DNA of 64,000 nucleotides from Geomonas limicola (GCF_014193675.1 NZ_BLXZ01000004.1:434001-498000); one strand, 5' to 3'. Shown: positions 28,429 to 38,321, counted from the stretch's first letter. Numbers and translations are program-made. Notes: generated by a model from the letters alone, not told the origin.

Positions 28429-28497
28429 CCGTTCTACGTTCTTCGTTAGGGCAGGAACCAGCAAGGGAACGTTTTCCAAGGTAGAACCTAGAACAAC
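28429..28497. repeat. Intergenic inverted-repeat element, copy B
   Basis: GTTCTACGTTCT (28431-28442) and AGAACCTAGAAC (28483-28494) are 12-bp ends matching in 11 of 12 positions as inverted repeats. They enclose about 40 bp with another partial pair (GAACC.../...GGAAC). The element is wedged between murG and murC. Related motifs occur at 15096-15210, near 10340 and near 60365. Confidence 0.55.
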
Positions 28498-28511
28498 CTT
28501 TAGGAGTTTTC

Positions 28512-29894
28512 GTGTACGGAAAAATAGAGAAGATCCATTTCGTCGGTATCGGCGGCATCGGCATGAGCGGCATCGCCGAGGTGCTCCTGAACCTGGGCTA
28601 CAAGGTTTCCGGATCCGACCTGCGCGCCTCGGAGATAACCGAGCGCCTCGCCGGACTGGGTGGCGAGATCTACTTTGGCCACGCCAAGGAGAACCTGAAC
28701 AACGTCGACGTGGTGGTTATTTCCTCCGCGGTGCACGAGGATAACCCCGAGGTGGTCGAGGCGCACCTGAACCTGATCCCGGTGATCCCGCGCGCCGAGA
28801 TGCTCGCCGAGCTGATGCGCATGAAGTACGGCATCGCGGTGGCCGGCACCCACGGGAAAACCACCACCACCTCGATGGTAGCGACGCTCCTCTCCAAGGG
28901 GGGGATCGATCCGACCATCGTGATCGGCGGGCGCCTCAACTCCATCGGCACCAACGCGCGCCTCGGGCAGGGGCAGTTCCTGGTGGCCGAGGCGGACGAG
29001 TCGGACGGCTCCTTCCTGCTCCTGTCCCCGACCATCGCCGTGGTGACCAATATCGACGCCGACCACCTGGATTTCTACAGCGGCATCGAGGAGATCAAGG
29101 ACACCTTCGTCGAATTCATCAACAAGGTTCCCTTCTACGGACTGGCGGTCCTCTGCCTCGACAACCCGAACGTGGCAGAGATCCTCCCCAAGGTGAAGAA
29201 GCGCTTCACCAGCTACGGCCTGTCGGCCCAGGCCGACTTCCGGGCCACCGAGGTGAAGCTCTCCGGCTTCTCGACCAGCTTCGTGGCGCACCACAAGGGA
29301 ACCCGCCTGGGCGAGATCTCCTTCGCCATGCCCGGCGCCCACAACGTCTTGAACGCCCTCGCCGCCATCGCGGTCGCCATGGAACTCGACGTGCCGTTCG
29401 AGACCATCCAGGCCGGCTTTGCAGCCTTCGGCGGTGTCGGTCGCCGCTTCCAGATGAAAGGTGGCGCCAACGGTGTCATGGTGGTTGACGACTACGGCCA
29501 CCACCCGACCGAGATCCGTGCCACCCTGGCCGCCGCCAAGTCGGGGTGGGATCGCCGCCTGGTCGTCGCGTTCCAGCCGCACCGCTACTCGCGGACCAAG
29601 GAACTCTTCGAGGAGTTCGTCACCGCGTTCCACGATGCGGACGTGCTGCTCCTCACCGACATCTACCCGGCGGGCGAGGCTCCCATCGAAGGGGTCACCG
29701 CCGAGGCGCTCAGCACCCGCATCCGCAGGCACGGCCAGAAGGACGTCACCTGGATCTCGGACCGCGAGGCCCTCTACCAGCACCTGGAGCAGGTGCTGCA
29801 GCCGGGCGACATCCTGCTCACCCTGGGTGCCGGTAACATCTGGCAGGTGGGCGAGGTGATGCTGGAGCGGCTGGCAGCCAAGGGGGAGCAGTAA
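28512..29894 (+). CDS. murC: UDP-N-acetylmuramate--L-alanine ligase
   Basis: A 460-residue Mur ligase. The start is GTG at 28512 with TAGGAG upstream; the product begins [20 protein letters not shown]. The P-loop is [10 protein letters not shown], followed by [10 protein letters not shown] and [16 protein letters not shown]. It adds the first L-Ala to UDP-MurNAc. It is followed by murB after two bases. Confidence 0.96.
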   Translation: MYGKIEKIHFVGIGGIGMSGIAEVLLNLGYKVSGSDLRASEITERLAGLGGEIYFGHAKENLNNVDVVVISSAVHEDNPEVVEAHLNLIPVIPRAEMLAELMRMKYGIAVAGTHGKTTTTSMVATLLSKGGIDPTIVIGGRLNSIGTNARLGQGQFLVAEADESDGSFLLLSPTIAVVTNIDADHLDFYSGIEEIKDTFVEFINKVPFYGLAVLCLDNPNVAEILPKVKKRFTSYGLSAQADFRATEVKLSGFSTSFVAHHKGTRLGEISFAMPGAHNVLNALAAIAVAMELDVPFETIQAGFAAFGGVGRRFQMKGGANGVMVVDDYGHHPTEIRATLAAAKSGWDRRLVVAFQPHRYSRTKELFEEFVTAFHDADVLLLTDIYPAGEAPIEGVTAEALSTRIRRHGQKDVTWISDREALYQHLEQVLQPGDILLTLGAGNIWQVGEVMLERLAAKGEQ

Positions 29895-29896
29895 CC

Positions 29897-30796
29897 TTGC
29901 TGAACGGGCTCGAGACCGTACTGGCGGGGTTGCGCGGCGAGGCGAGAAGGAACGAACCGATGGCACGCCACACCTCCCTCAAGGTGGGCGGACCCGTGGC
30001 GCTCTACCTGGAGCCGGCGGACTTAGCCGATCTGCAAAACGCCCTGGCCGTGCTCCGCAAGGAGCAGATCCCCTACTTCGTGGTAGGCGGCGGCTACAAC
30101 CTCCTGGTGCGGGACGGCGGTTTCCGCGGCTGTGCCATATCCCTCAAACGCCTGGATCAGCTGCTGCTGCTTCCCGGGCAGCGGCTGGAGGTTGGCGCAG
30201 GGGTCAGTAACGCGAGACTCTGTAAAACCGCCGCCGAGTCTGCCCTGAGCGGTATCGAGTTCCTGGTCGGCATTCCCGGCAGCTTCGGCGGCGCGCTCAC
30301 CATGAACGCCGGCGCCCACGGCGGGGAAACCCTGAAGCGGGTGGAGAGCCTGGTAACCGTGCGCAGCGGCAAGGTGCTCAGCAGAACCAGCGACGAACTC
30401 GACTTCGGCTACCGCCACCTCACCCTGGAACCCGGTGAGGTCGTGGTCGCCGCGACGCTCCAGTTGGCAGAGGGGGAGCGCAGCAGCGTAGAAACAACCA
30501 TGAAGGATTTCCTGGCGCACCGCGGGGGGGCGCAGAAGGTCGGCTTTCCCAACGCGGGATCCTTCTTCAAGAACCCCCCCCGGCAGCAGGCCTGGCAGCT
30601 CATCGACCAGGCCGGCCTGCGCGGCTACCAGGTCGGTGGTGCGCAGGTCTCCGAGGTGCACACCAACTTCCTGGTGAACCGCGGGGGCGCCAGCGCCGGC
30701 GATTTCCTGAAACTGGCGGCACTCATCAAGGAGAAGGTGCTGGCGGTAAGCGGCGCCGAGCTGCAGGAAGAAGTCCGGATCGTCGGGGAAGACTAA
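29897..30796 (+). CDS. murB: UDP-N-acetylenolpyruvoylglucosamine reductase
   Basis: A 299-residue FAD protein, start TTG at 29897 (a downstream ATG at 29960 would delete conserved residues). It has [33 protein letters not shown] for [21 protein letters not shown] and the active-site region NAGSFFKNP. The shape (no extra loop near the C-terminus) fits the type II enzymes. It reduces UDP-GlcNAc-enolpyruvate to UDP-MurNAc with NADPH. Confidence 0.95.
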   Translation: MLNGLETVLAGLRGEARRNEPMARHTSLKVGGPVALYLEPADLADLQNALAVLRKEQIPYFVVGGGYNLLVRDGGFRGCAISLKRLDQLLLLPGQRLEVGAGVSNARLCKTAAESALSGIEFLVGIPGSFGGALTMNAGAHGGETLKRVESLVTVRSGKVLSRTSDELDFGYRHLTLEPGEVVVAATLQLAEGERSSVETTMKDFLAHRGGAQKVGFPNAGSFFKNPPRQQAWQLIDQAGLRGYQVGGAQVSEVHTNFLVNRGGASAGDFLKLAALIKEKVLAVSGAELQEEVRIVGED

Positions 30797-30815
30797 CGAT
30801 AGTAAGGAACACGCC

Positions 30816-31733
30816 ATGACGCTTGAGGAGCTTAAAACTAAAAAGATCGGTGTCCTGATGGGCGGGCTTTCCGCCGAGCGCGAGGTGTCGCTGAAAAGTG
30901 GCGCCGCAGTGCTGGCTACCCTGAAGGCCAAGGGGTACCGGGCGGTGGGGATCGACGTGAGTCGCGACCTGCCGGGGCAACTCGCGGCCGACGGCATCGA
31001 AATCGCCTTCGTCGCCCTGCACGGTCGCTTCGGCGAGGACGGTTCGGTCCAGGGCGTCCTGGAGCTCATGGGGATCCCCTACACCGGCTCCGGCGTACTC
31101 GCCAGCGCGCTCGCCATTGACAAGGTCTTCTCGAAGATCGTTTTCCGCTCTGCCGGGCTTACCGTGGCTCCCTACCAGGTGCTGCGCCGCGGCGAGAAAC
31201 GTCCGCTCTCCTTCGCGCTCCCCGCGGTGGTGAAGCCGGCTCGCGAAGGGTCCTCGGTGGGGGTCAGCATCGTCAAGGACCCGGCCAACATGGACGCTGC
31301 GCTCGACGAGGCCTTCCGCTACGACCATCAGGTGCTGGTGGAGCGTTTCATCGACGGCCGCGAGGTGCAGGTCGGGATCCTGGACGGCACGGCGTTAGGT
31401 GCCATCGAGATCGTCCCCAAGAACGAGTTCTACGACTTCGAGGCGAAGTACACCCCGGGCATGGCGGACCACATCCTGCCGGCCAGGCTGCCGTCTCCGA
31501 TCTACGCCGAGGTTTTGAAGGCCGGTGAAGTGGCCCATGCCGCCTTGAGCTGCGACGGTTACAGCCGGGTCGACTTCCTGGTGACCGAGGCGGGCGAGGC
31601 CTACATCCTCGAGGTGAACACCCTCCCGGGGATGACGGACCTGAGTCTCTTGCCGGAAATCGCCCGCGGAGCGGGTATCGATTTCCCGGAACTCATCGAG
31701 CGGATACTGCTCGGCTCGGGACTTAAAATTTAA
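30816..31733 (+). CDS. ddl: D-alanine--D-alanine ligase
   Basis: A 305-residue ATP-grasp ligase: [18 protein letters not shown] at the N-terminus, [27 protein letters not shown] for ATP binding and [18 protein letters not shown] for metal binding. It supplies D-Ala-D-Ala for MurF. The Tyr/Phe selector positions were not analysed, so D-Ala-D-Ala over D-Ala-D-Lac is assumed from family norm and context. Confidence 0.95.
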   Translation: MTLEELKTKKIGVLMGGLSAEREVSLKSGAAVLATLKAKGYRAVGIDVSRDLPGQLAADGIEIAFVALHGRFGEDGSVQGVLELMGIPYTGSGVLASALAIDKVFSKIVFRSAGLTVAPYQVLRRGEKRPLSFALPAVVKPAREGSSVGVSIVKDPANMDAALDEAFRYDHQVLVERFIDGREVQVGILDGTALGAIEIVPKNEFYDFEAKYTPGMADHILPARLPSPIYAEVLKAGEVAHAALSCDGYSRVDFLVTEAGEAYILEVNTLPGMTDLSLLPEIARGAGIDFPELIERILLGSGLKI

Positions 31734-31833
31734 ATTGCCTGGCGACGTTAAAAACGATTGACAATCGGCAATCGAAAGTGTGAAAACAGTCAGTTATTAA
31801 CCGACGGACGGTCGGGGAGATTTACGGTACTTC

Positions 31834-32661
31834 ATGCGCGACATGCACGTAAAAAATAAGCGCCAGGCTCCGCAGAACCGGGTGAAGAAAGCACCCAAAA
31901 AGCGGAAGCCGATCAACTGGCGCCCGATCCTTACCTGGCTCTCCAGGGGGATCGGCGGGGCGGCCCTCGCGACCGCGCTGGTGTTCGGCGGCGTGCATCT
32001 CTACCGGTTCGTGGCGCACACCACCTTCCTGCGTCTGGAGGCCATCGAGGTGTCGCAGCTTTCCCGGCTCTCGCGCAGCGAGATCATCGCGCTGGCCGGG
32101 GTGAAACCGGGCGACCCCATGCTCGGCATCAAGCTTAAGTCGATCGCGGAAGAACTCTCCAAGAACCCCTGGATCGAGAAGGTCCAGGTGCAGCGTTTCT
32201 TCCCGCACACCCTCTCCATCCGGCTCGCCGAGCGCACGCCGCGCGCGGTCGCCAACGTGGGGTGCCTCTACTACGTGGACGCCAAGGGGGAGCTCTTCAA
32301 GCCGCTCATGGAAGGAGACCAGCTCGACTACCCGCTGGTCACCGGGCTCACCGAGCAGGACGTGCAGGGCGACCCCAACGGGAGCAAGGAGGCGCTCAAG
32401 GGGGCGCTGGCGCTCATCGACAGCCTCAAGGCCGGCCAAGTGTTCAGCCTCGAGGACGTCTCCGAGATCCACTACGACAAGGGATACGGCTTCACCCTCT
32501 TTACCATGCAGGGGGGAGTTCCGGTGAAGCTCGGTAACGGCGGCTTCGCCGACAAGCTGGCGCGCCTGGGGAACATCTATCGGGACCTCAAGCCCCAGAT
32601 GCAGGCGTTGGACTACATTGACCTGGATTACAGTGACAAGATCATAGTGAAAAAAGCGTAG
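31834..32661 (+). CDS. ftsQ: Cell division protein FtsQ
   Basis: A protein of 275 residues with a very basic cytoplasmic N-terminus (KNKRQAPQNRVKKAPKKRK), one transmembrane helix at about 41-58, then a POTRA domain (FLRLEAIEVSQLSRLSRSEI) and the FtsQ/DivIB beta domain. The start could be ATG 31834 or 31843. It bridges FtsL/FtsB to the divisome. A 100-bp gap upstream contains TTGACA at 31758-31763 with a poor -10, so an internal promoter is possible but weak. Confidence 0.9.
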   Translation: MRDMHVKNKRQAPQNRVKKAPKKRKPINWRPILTWLSRGIGGAALATALVFGGVHLYRFVAHTTFLRLEAIEVSQLSRLSRSEIIALAGVKPGDPMLGIKLKSIAEELSKNPWIEKVQVQRFFPHTLSIRLAERTPRAVANVGCLYYVDAKGELFKPLMEGDQLDYPLVTGLTEQDVQGDPNGSKEALKGALALIDSLKAGQVFSLEDVSEIHYDKGYGFTLFTMQGGVPVKLGNGGFADKLARLGNIYRDLKPQMQALDYIDLDYSDKIIVKKA

Positions 32662-32677
32662 CAACAAGGGGGGGAGC

Positions 32678-33913
32678 ATGTCCGGCAAAAGGGATAATCT
32701 GATCGTAGGTCTCGACATCGGCACGACCAAGATCTGCGCCATCGTGGGGAACCTGACCGAGGACGGCCTCGACATCGTCGGGATCGGTACCAGTCCGTCG
32801 AAGGGGCTCAGGAAAGGCGTGGTGATCAACATAGAAAGCACCGTCGCGTCGATCAAGAAGGCGATCGAGGAGGCGGAGCTGATGGCCGGTTGCGAGATCA
32901 AGTCGGTCTACGCGGGGATCGCCGGCGGACACATCAAGGGGTTCAATTCCCAGGGTGTCATCGCCATCAAGAACCGCGAGGTTTCGCCCGAGGACGTGAA
33001 GCGGGTCATCGAGGCCGCCAAGGCGATCGCCATCCCGATGGACCGCGAGGTAATCCACATCCTCCCCCAGGAATTCATCATCGACGATCAGGACGGCATC
33101 CGCGAACCGCTGGGGATGAGCGGCGTGCGCCTGGAAGCCAAGGTGCACATCGTCACCGGTGCCGTGGCGAGCGCGCAGAATATCGTGAAATCCTGTAACC
33201 GCGCCGGCCTCGAGGTCGCCGACATCGTCCTCGAGCAGCTCGCTTCCTCCGAGGCGGTACTCTCGGCCGACGAGAAGGAACTGGGCGTGGCGCTGGTGGA
33301 CATCGGCGGCGGCACCACCGACATCGCCATCTTCGTGGACGGCGCCATCAAGCACACCTCGGTGCTCTCCCTGGGCGGCAACCACCTCACCAACGACATC
33401 GCCGTGGGGCTCAGGACTCCGATGGCCGAAGCCGAGCGCATCAAGCAGAAGTACGGCTGCTGCCTCTCCTCGCTGGTCGGCAAGGACGAGACCATCGAGG
33501 TCCCGAGCGTGGGCGGGCGCAAGCCGCGCATCCTGTCGCGCCAGCTCTTGTGCGAAATCCTCGAGCCGCGCGTCGAGGAGATCTTCACCCTGGTGAACCG
33601 TGAGATCGTGAAGAGCGGTCTCGAGGACCTGATCGCCTCGGGCGTGGTGATCACCGGCGGCAGCACCATTTTGGAAGGGATGCCGGAACTCGCCGAGCAG
33701 ATCTTCAACCTGCCGGTGCGCCGTGGACTGCCGCAACGCATTGGTGGACTGACCGACGTCGTGAATTCACCGGTTTACGCAACTGGAGTAGGCCTCGTCG
33801 TCTATGGCAGCAAAAACATCGGAGTGCATGAATTCCCCACTGCGCAAACCGATGATACTGTCTTCCGCAGGGTGACCAGAAGAATGAAGGAATGGTTTGG
33901 AGAGTTCTTCTAA
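32678..33913 (+). CDS. ftsA: Cell division protein FtsA
   Basis: A 411-residue actin-like ATPase: LIVGLDIGTTKICAIVG (phosphate 1), ELGVALVDIGGGTTDIAIF (phosphate 2) and ASGVVITGGSTILEGM (adenosine). The C-terminus ends in an amphipathic, positively charged helix (VFRRVTRRMKEWFGEFF), the membrane-targeting sequence. It tethers FtsZ filaments to the inner membrane. AGGGGGGGAGC precedes the ATG. Confidence 0.97.
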   Translation: MSGKRDNLIVGLDIGTTKICAIVGNLTEDGLDIVGIGTSPSKGLRKGVVINIESTVASIKKAIEEAELMAGCEIKSVYAGIAGGHIKGFNSQGVIAIKNREVSPEDVKRVIEAAKAIAIPMDREVIHILPQEFIIDDQDGIREPLGMSGVRLEAKVHIVTGAVASAQNIVKSCNRAGLEVADIVLEQLASSEAVLSADEKELGVALVDIGGGTTDIAIFVDGAIKHTSVLSLGGNHLTNDIAVGLRTPMAEAERIKQKYGCCLSSLVGKDETIEVPSVGGRKPRILSRQLLCEILEPRVEEIFTLVNREIVKSGLEDLIASGVVITGGSTILEGMPELAEQIFNLPVRRGLPQRIGGLTDVVNSPVYATGVGLVVYGSKNIGVHEFPTAQTDDTVFRRVTRRMKEWFGEFF

Positions 33914-34024
33914 AAAAAACGTCTTTTGACGGCATTTTGAGCTTCCAATCGTCAGCAAAAACCTGTATAAAAACGCCTAATATTGATTAACCGCCGGGGG
34001 GCGCGACAAAAGGGGAGAGCGAAT

Positions 34025-35179
34025 ATGTTTCAGTTCGATGAAAGCATCGACCAGAGTGCGAAGATAAAGGTCATAGGTGTCGGTGGTTCCGGTGGCAACG
34101 CCGTTAACACCATGATCACGTGCGGGGTTACCGGGGTCGATTTCATCGTTGCAAATACCGATGCACAGGCGCTTCGCATGTCGAAGTCGCCCATGAAGAT
34201 CCAGCTCGGAGCCCAGCTGACCAAGGGCCTCGGCGCCGGCGCGAACCCCAACGTGGGACGCGACGCCGCGCTCGAGGACAAGGAGAAGTTGGCCGAGGCG
34301 CTCAAGGGCGCGGACATGATCTTCATCGCGGCCGGTATGGGGGGCGGCACCGGTACCGGCGCGGCTCCCATCATCGCCGAAGTGGCTCGCGAGCAGGGTG
34401 CGCTCACCGTGGGCGTCGTGACCAAGCCGTTCACCCGCGAGGGGCGTCAGCGTCTGGCCAAGGGTGAGGACGGCATCAAGGAGCTCAAGAAACACGTCGA
34501 CTCCCTGATCGTGATCCCCAACGACCGTCTGCTCGGCCTGGCCGGCAAGTCCATGTCCATCCTTGATGCCTTCAAGCCCTCCGACGACGTGCTGCGTCAG
34601 GCGGTGCAGGGTATCTCTGACCTGATCACCCAGTCCGGTCTGATCAACGTCGACTTCGCCGACGTCAAGGCCATCATGAGCGAGCGCGGCATGGCCATGA
34701 TGGGTATCGGCATTGGCAACGGCGAAAACCGCGCCATCGACGCCGCGGTCCGCGCCATCTCGAGCCCGCTGCTCGAGGACATCGACATCTCCGGCGCCAA
34801 GGGGGTCCTGGTCAACATCTCCGGCTCCGCTTCCATGACCATGGACGAGTTCGACGCGGCCAGCAAGATCATCCACGAGAAGGTGCACGAAGACGCCAAC
34901 ATCATCATCGGTCTGGTGATCGACGAGAGCCTCGAAGAGACCATCAAGATCACCGCCATCGCTACCGGCTTTGGCGACCGTTTCGATCTCGAGAAGGGGC
35001 GTCACGAAATGAAGAACGTGGCACCGCTCGTCAAGCAGACCGAGATCAACCGCGAGATCCCGACCTTCATCCGCGAGAAGCAGCAGCGCGACACCCGCAC
35101 CAGCCATCGCAACAGCTTCATGATGGAAGACGAGGACCAGTACGACATCCCGACCTTCCTCAGGAAGTCCGTCGACTAG
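34025..35179 (+). CDS. ftsZ: Cell division protein FtsZ
   Basis: A 384-residue tubulin-like GTPase. ATG 34025 with AAGGGGAGAGC upstream gives MFQFDESIDQSAKIKVIG; an in-frame ATG at 33983 is less likely. It has GVGGSGGNAVN, the tubulin signature GGGTGTGAAP and the T7 loop NVDFADVKAIM. The C-terminal peptide DEDQYDIPTFLRK is the conserved tail that binds FtsA. The 111-bp gap after ftsA holds TATAAA at 33966-33971, a possible ftsZ promoter. Confidence 0.98.
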   Translation: MFQFDESIDQSAKIKVIGVGGSGGNAVNTMITCGVTGVDFIVANTDAQALRMSKSPMKIQLGAQLTKGLGAGANPNVGRDAALEDKEKLAEALKGADMIFIAAGMGGGTGTGAAPIIAEVAREQGALTVGVVTKPFTREGRQRLAKGEDGIKELKKHVDSLIVIPNDRLLGLAGKSMSILDAFKPSDDVLRQAVQGISDLITQSGLINVDFADVKAIMSERGMAMMGIGIGNGENRAIDAAVRAISSPLLEDIDISGAKGVLVNISGSASMTMDEFDAASKIIHEKVHEDANIIIGLVIDESLEETIKITAIATGFGDRFDLEKGRHEMKNVAPLVKQTEINREIPTFIREKQQRDTRTSHRNSFMMEDEDQYDIPTFLRKSVD

Positions 35180-35205
35180 ATCGATCTGCAAAACCAGTTG
35201 AAAGT

Positions 35206-35239
35206 GCCCGGTCCCCCGAAAGGGAGGCCGGGTTTTTTT
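35206..35239 (+). terminator. Terminator closing the dcw cluster
   Basis: A stem CCCGG/CCGGG with inner CCC/GGG and a GAAA loop is followed by TTTTTTT. Confidence 0.85.
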
Positions 35240-35310
35240 GTGCCTCCTTGCAGAATACCTGCTCCTGTGTCCCCGTCATTTTTCCATCCGCCATGGTAGA
35301 AGATTTCCGA

Positions 35311-35352
35311 TTGACGCTGGAATCCTCCGGGTGATATACGTGCATATACACG
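35311..35352 (+). promoter_or_regulatory. Promoter and candidate operator of the marR-MFS operon
   Basis: TTGACG (35311-35316) and TATACG (35335-35340, 18-bp spacer) form a plausible promoter. A near-palindrome CGTGCATATACACG (35339-35352) overlaps its -10 and start point, the usual position for a MarR autorepressor site. Confidence 0.5.
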
Positions 35353-35379
35353 CATCAGTAAATGCGGCAGGAGCACGCA

Positions 35380-35847
35380 ATGAAAACTCCCAATCCGAAT
35401 CCCAGTGTCTGCAGTTGCGTCAATCTGCGCCGGGCCTCCCGGGCCATCACCCGGATCTACGACAAGGCCCTGGAGCCGGTGGACCTGAAGATCACCCAGT
35501 ACTCGGTGCTGGCCAACGTGGCCCGCTCGGGTCCCTTGAGTAGCAGCAACCTCGCCAGGATCCTCAGGCTGGACCGCACCACGCTGGTGCGCAACCTGAA
35601 GAGTCTCCAGGCGGCCGGCTTCATCGAGGACCACCCGGAGGCCGGCGATCCGCGTGAGCGTGCCATCCGCATCACCGAGGCAGGGCACCTCATGGTCGAT
35701 AAGGCGCGGCCTCTTTGGGGACTGGCGCAGCGGCAGATTGAGGATCACCTGGGAAGCGCTGCGCTGAACCAGCTGACGACCCTCGTCACCTCCCTGGAAA
35801 CCCTCTCTGATCACCTTGTTTTGAACCACCTGGAGGAATCCCCGTGA
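35380..35847 (+). CDS. MarR family transcriptional regulator
   Basis: A winged-helix regulator of 155 residues from ATG 35380, which has GCAGGAG at the right distance (an in-frame ATG at 35362 has none). Helices ITQYSVLANVARSGPLSSSNLA and LDRTTLVRNLKSLQAAGFIE form the DNA-binding domain, followed by the basic wing EAGDPRERAIRIT. The N-terminus has a CxC pair (VCSCVN), which might sense redox or metals, though this is speculative. It overlaps the downstream MFS gene by four bases and probably represses both. Confidence 0.88.
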   Translation: MKTPNPNPSVCSCVNLRRASRAITRIYDKALEPVDLKITQYSVLANVARSGPLSSSNLARILRLDRTTLVRNLKSLQAAGFIEDHPEAGDPRERAIRITEAGHLMVDKARPLWGLAQRQIEDHLGSAALNQLTTLVTSLETLSDHLVLNHLEESP

Positions 35848-37163
35848 CACACCACGACGACGCACCACCTTATGAGAACCCGCCACCGGAAAAAGGGCGC
35901 CGCCTGCACTATGCCTGGTTCGTCGCCGCCATCACCTTCCTGACCCTGCTCACCGTGGCGGGGATCCGTTCCACACCGGGCGTACTCATCGTTCCCCTCG
36001 AGCACGAGTTCGGCTGGACGCGGGCCACCATCTCCATCGCCATCTCGGTGAACCTTTTGCTCTACGGCCTCATGGGCCCCTTTGCCGCTGCGTTCTACGA
36101 CAAGATCGGGGTACGGCGCACCATGGCCATCGCGCTCACCCTGCTCGCGGTCGGCGTTAGCGCCACGACGCTCATGACCCGGCCCTGGCACATGGTGCTC
36201 ATCTGGGGGGTGCTGGTCGGCTGCGGGGCGGGTATGCTCACCAACAGCCTGAGCGCCACGGTCACCGCGCGCTGGTTCCGCAAAGGGCAGGGGACGGTGA
36301 TGGGGGTCCTGACCGCGAGCGTCGCCACGGGGCAACTCCTGTTCCTCCCGTACCTCGCCTCGCTCACCGAGACCAAGGGGTGGCGCAGCGCGGCACTGCT
36401 CATCGCTTCCGCTGCCCTGGTCATCCTCCCCCTGGTGCTCGTCATCATGCGCAACTACCCGGAGAGCGTCGGCCTGAAGCCCTACGGTGCACCCCCGGAC
36501 GAGCCGGACCAGACCCTGCTGCGCCCCACCGGCAACCCGTTCCGCATCGCGCTGGGGGGGCTGGAGCGAGGCATGCACTCCCGGGACTTCTGGCTTCTGG
36601 CGGCAAGTTTCTTCGTGTGTGGGGCGAGCACCAACGGGCTCATCGGCACCCACCTGATCCCGGCCTGCGTCGATCACGGCATCCCCGAGGTACAAGCTGC
36701 CGGGCTGCTTGCCATGATGGGGGTACTCGACCTTTTCGGCACCACGCTTTCCGGGTGGCTTTCGGACCGCTACGACAGCCGCAACCTGCTCTTTTGCTAC
36801 TACGGGCTGCGCGGGCTCTCCCTGATGGGGCTCCCCTTCGCCCTGGGGGGACCGCAGTGGAGTCTCACCGCCTTCGCCATCTTCTACGGCCTGGACTGGA
36901 TCGCCACGGTTCCCCCGACCGTGCGGCTTACCGCCGATTCCTTTGGCAGGGAGAACGTCGGGGTGATGTTCGGCTGGATCTTCGCCAGCCACCAGGTTGG
37001 CGCGGCGCTCGCCGCCACGTTCGCCGGCACGGTACGGACCTACCTGGGCGATTACCTGGTCGCGTTCCTCTTGTCCGGCGTCATCTGCCTGCTCGCGGCC
37101 GGGTTGGTCCTGCGTATCAACAAGGCAGCACTGCCTGGAATACCGGCAGACGCAACCAACTAG
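35844..37163 (+). CDS. MFS transporter, oxalate/formate antiporter-like
   Basis: A 439-residue membrane protein with twelve predicted helices, starting with GTG that overlaps the marR stop. The first loop GPFAAAFYDKIGVRRTM and central LSGWLSDRYDSRN match MFS motif A. The GWTRATISIAISVN segment after helix 1 resembles the monocarboxylate/oxalate:formate group. Substrate is not predictable. Coupling to a MarR regulator suggests a compound-inducible uptake or efflux system. Two hairpins and a T-run follow at 37185-37232. Confidence 0.82.
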   Translation: MTHHDDAPPYENPPPEKGRRLHYAWFVAAITFLTLLTVAGIRSTPGVLIVPLEHEFGWTRATISIAISVNLLLYGLMGPFAAAFYDKIGVRRTMAIALTLLAVGVSATTLMTRPWHMVLIWGVLVGCGAGMLTNSLSATVTARWFRKGQGTVMGVLTASVATGQLLFLPYLASLTETKGWRSAALLIASAALVILPLVLVIMRNYPESVGLKPYGAPPDEPDQTLLRPTGNPFRIALGGLERGMHSRDFWLLAASFFVCGASTNGLIGTHLIPACVDHGIPEVQAAGLLAMMGVLDLFGTTLSGWLSDRYDSRNLLFCYYGLRGLSLMGLPFALGGPQWSLTAFAIFYGLDWIATVPPTVRLTADSFGRENVGVMFGWIFASHQVGAALAATFAGTVRTYLGDYLVAFLLSGVICLLAAGLVLRINKAALPGIPADATN

Positions 37164-37184
37164 GTGAGCCCGGGATAGCTGCCG

Positions 37185-37232
37185 CTTGCCGGGGGGCAAG
37201 GGCCGGTGGAAACGCCGGTCATCTGCTTTTTT
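37185..37232 (+). terminator. Probable terminator after the MFS gene
   Basis: CTTGCC-GGGG-GGCAAG and CCGGTG-gaaa-CGCCGG are two adjacent hairpins followed, after six bases, by TTTTTT. Confidence 0.5.
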
Positions 37233-37357
37233 GCCAATACCTTACGCGATATAGCGAAAATTGGCAGGGGTGTCAGGGCATTTGGTGCGCAGTGAGGTGA
37301 AAACTTAGCTGCGCAGAATCAGCAGGTTGTGCCTTTGATACAGATCCCCTCCTGAAG

Positions 37358-37373
37358 TGGCATGTAAGTTGTA
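37358..37373 (+). promoter_or_regulatory. Possible sigma54 promoter of the Sel1-repeat gene
   Basis: TGGCAT-N5-TTGTA, 70 bp before the ATG at 37443, resembles TGGCAC-N5-TTGCA. The -12 element has GT in place of the nearly invariant GC, so confidence is low. Confidence 0.25.
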
Positions 37374-37442
37374 AAACGATGGCACAAGATCTACTGGCTT
37401 CACTTTGATACTCGTTCCTGTTGCACTTGATGAGGCACTGCT

Positions 37443-38321
37443 ATGACAAAGGACACTCTGCACGGCACTACATGCGAGTGCACGGCTCTTGATGAACAGG
37501 AGTCCTGCAACTGCGCTTGTGAAAATGACAGCATTCTCTCGAACACCAGTGACAAGGTTATCGATTTCAAACAACGCACCAGCGAGCTGCGCCAGAAGGG
37601 GCTGCTCTCCTCGTCGGTCTCCTCCTTCCAGGCTACCCGCTCTCTCGCCTTCGGAATCATGTACCTGACCGGCGAAGGGGTGGTGCGCGACACCGCTCGG
37701 GCCGCCGAGTTCCTCGCCGTCGCAGCCAAGGGGGGGATTCCCCAGGCCAAGCACGAGCTGGCCAAGCTGCACCTCGAGGGGGTGGCGGTTCCCTACGATC
37801 CAGATTACGCCCGTCTGCTCCTGGAGGGCGCCTCCCGCGACGAATACCTCCCCAGTACCGTCTACCTGGCCGAGATGTACCTGTTTGGGAAAAACGGCCC
37901 GAAGGATATCGAGGAGGCGCTGGAACTCCTCTACGCCGCCGCGTCCAAGAGCGAGCCGGCCGCCATGTACTACCTGGCGCTCATCTACGACAAGGAGCCC
38001 GAGTACCAGAACTCCTTCGAGGCGGCCTATTGGTACCGCCGCGCCGCCGAATACGGTCACTTCAAGTCGCAGATCAGGCTGGCAGCTCTCTACGCCATGG
38101 GACTTGGGGTGCCGCAGTGCCCCGAAACCGCCCAGGCCTTCCTGGACGTGGCCCAGGAGTCGCTCGAGGAACAGGACCCCCGCTTTCTGCTCTGGCAGGG
38201 GGAGCACTTCGTGGCGCAGCCCGAGACCGAATTTCTGGCCCAGGCCCTCATCAAGGCCGCCGCGGACATGCACCACACCCCGGCCCAGCGCGTTCTGATG
38301 CAGCACGGTTGGCGAGGTTAA
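37443..38321 (+). CDS. Sel1-repeat protein with Cys-rich N-terminus
   Basis: A protein of 292 residues. The first 30 residues contain five cysteines in CxC-x8-CxCxC spacing (C11, C13, C22, C24, C26) and no signal peptide. From residue 65 onward it consists of Sel1-like helical repeats of about 36 residues (AFGIMYLTGEGVVRDTARAAEF, AKLHLEGVAVPYDPDYARLL, AEMYLFGKNGPKDIEEAL, AALYAMGLGVPQ). Such solenoids act as protein-interaction scaffolds. The cysteine cluster could bind a metal or Fe-S centre, which is inference. It stands alone and ends at a strong terminator. Confidence 0.8.
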   Translation: MTKDTLHGTTCECTALDEQESCNCACENDSILSNTSDKVIDFKQRTSELRQKGLLSSSVSSFQATRSLAFGIMYLTGEGVVRDTARAAEFLAVAAKGGIPQAKHELAKLHLEGVAVPYDPDYARLLLEGASRDEYLPSTVYLAEMYLFGKNGPKDIEEALELLYAAASKSEPAAMYYLALIYDKEPEYQNSFEAAYWYRRAAEYGHFKSQIRLAALYAMGLGVPQCPETAQAFLDVAQESLEEQDPRFLLWQGEHFVAQPETEFLAQALIKAAADMHHTPAQRVLMQHGWRG

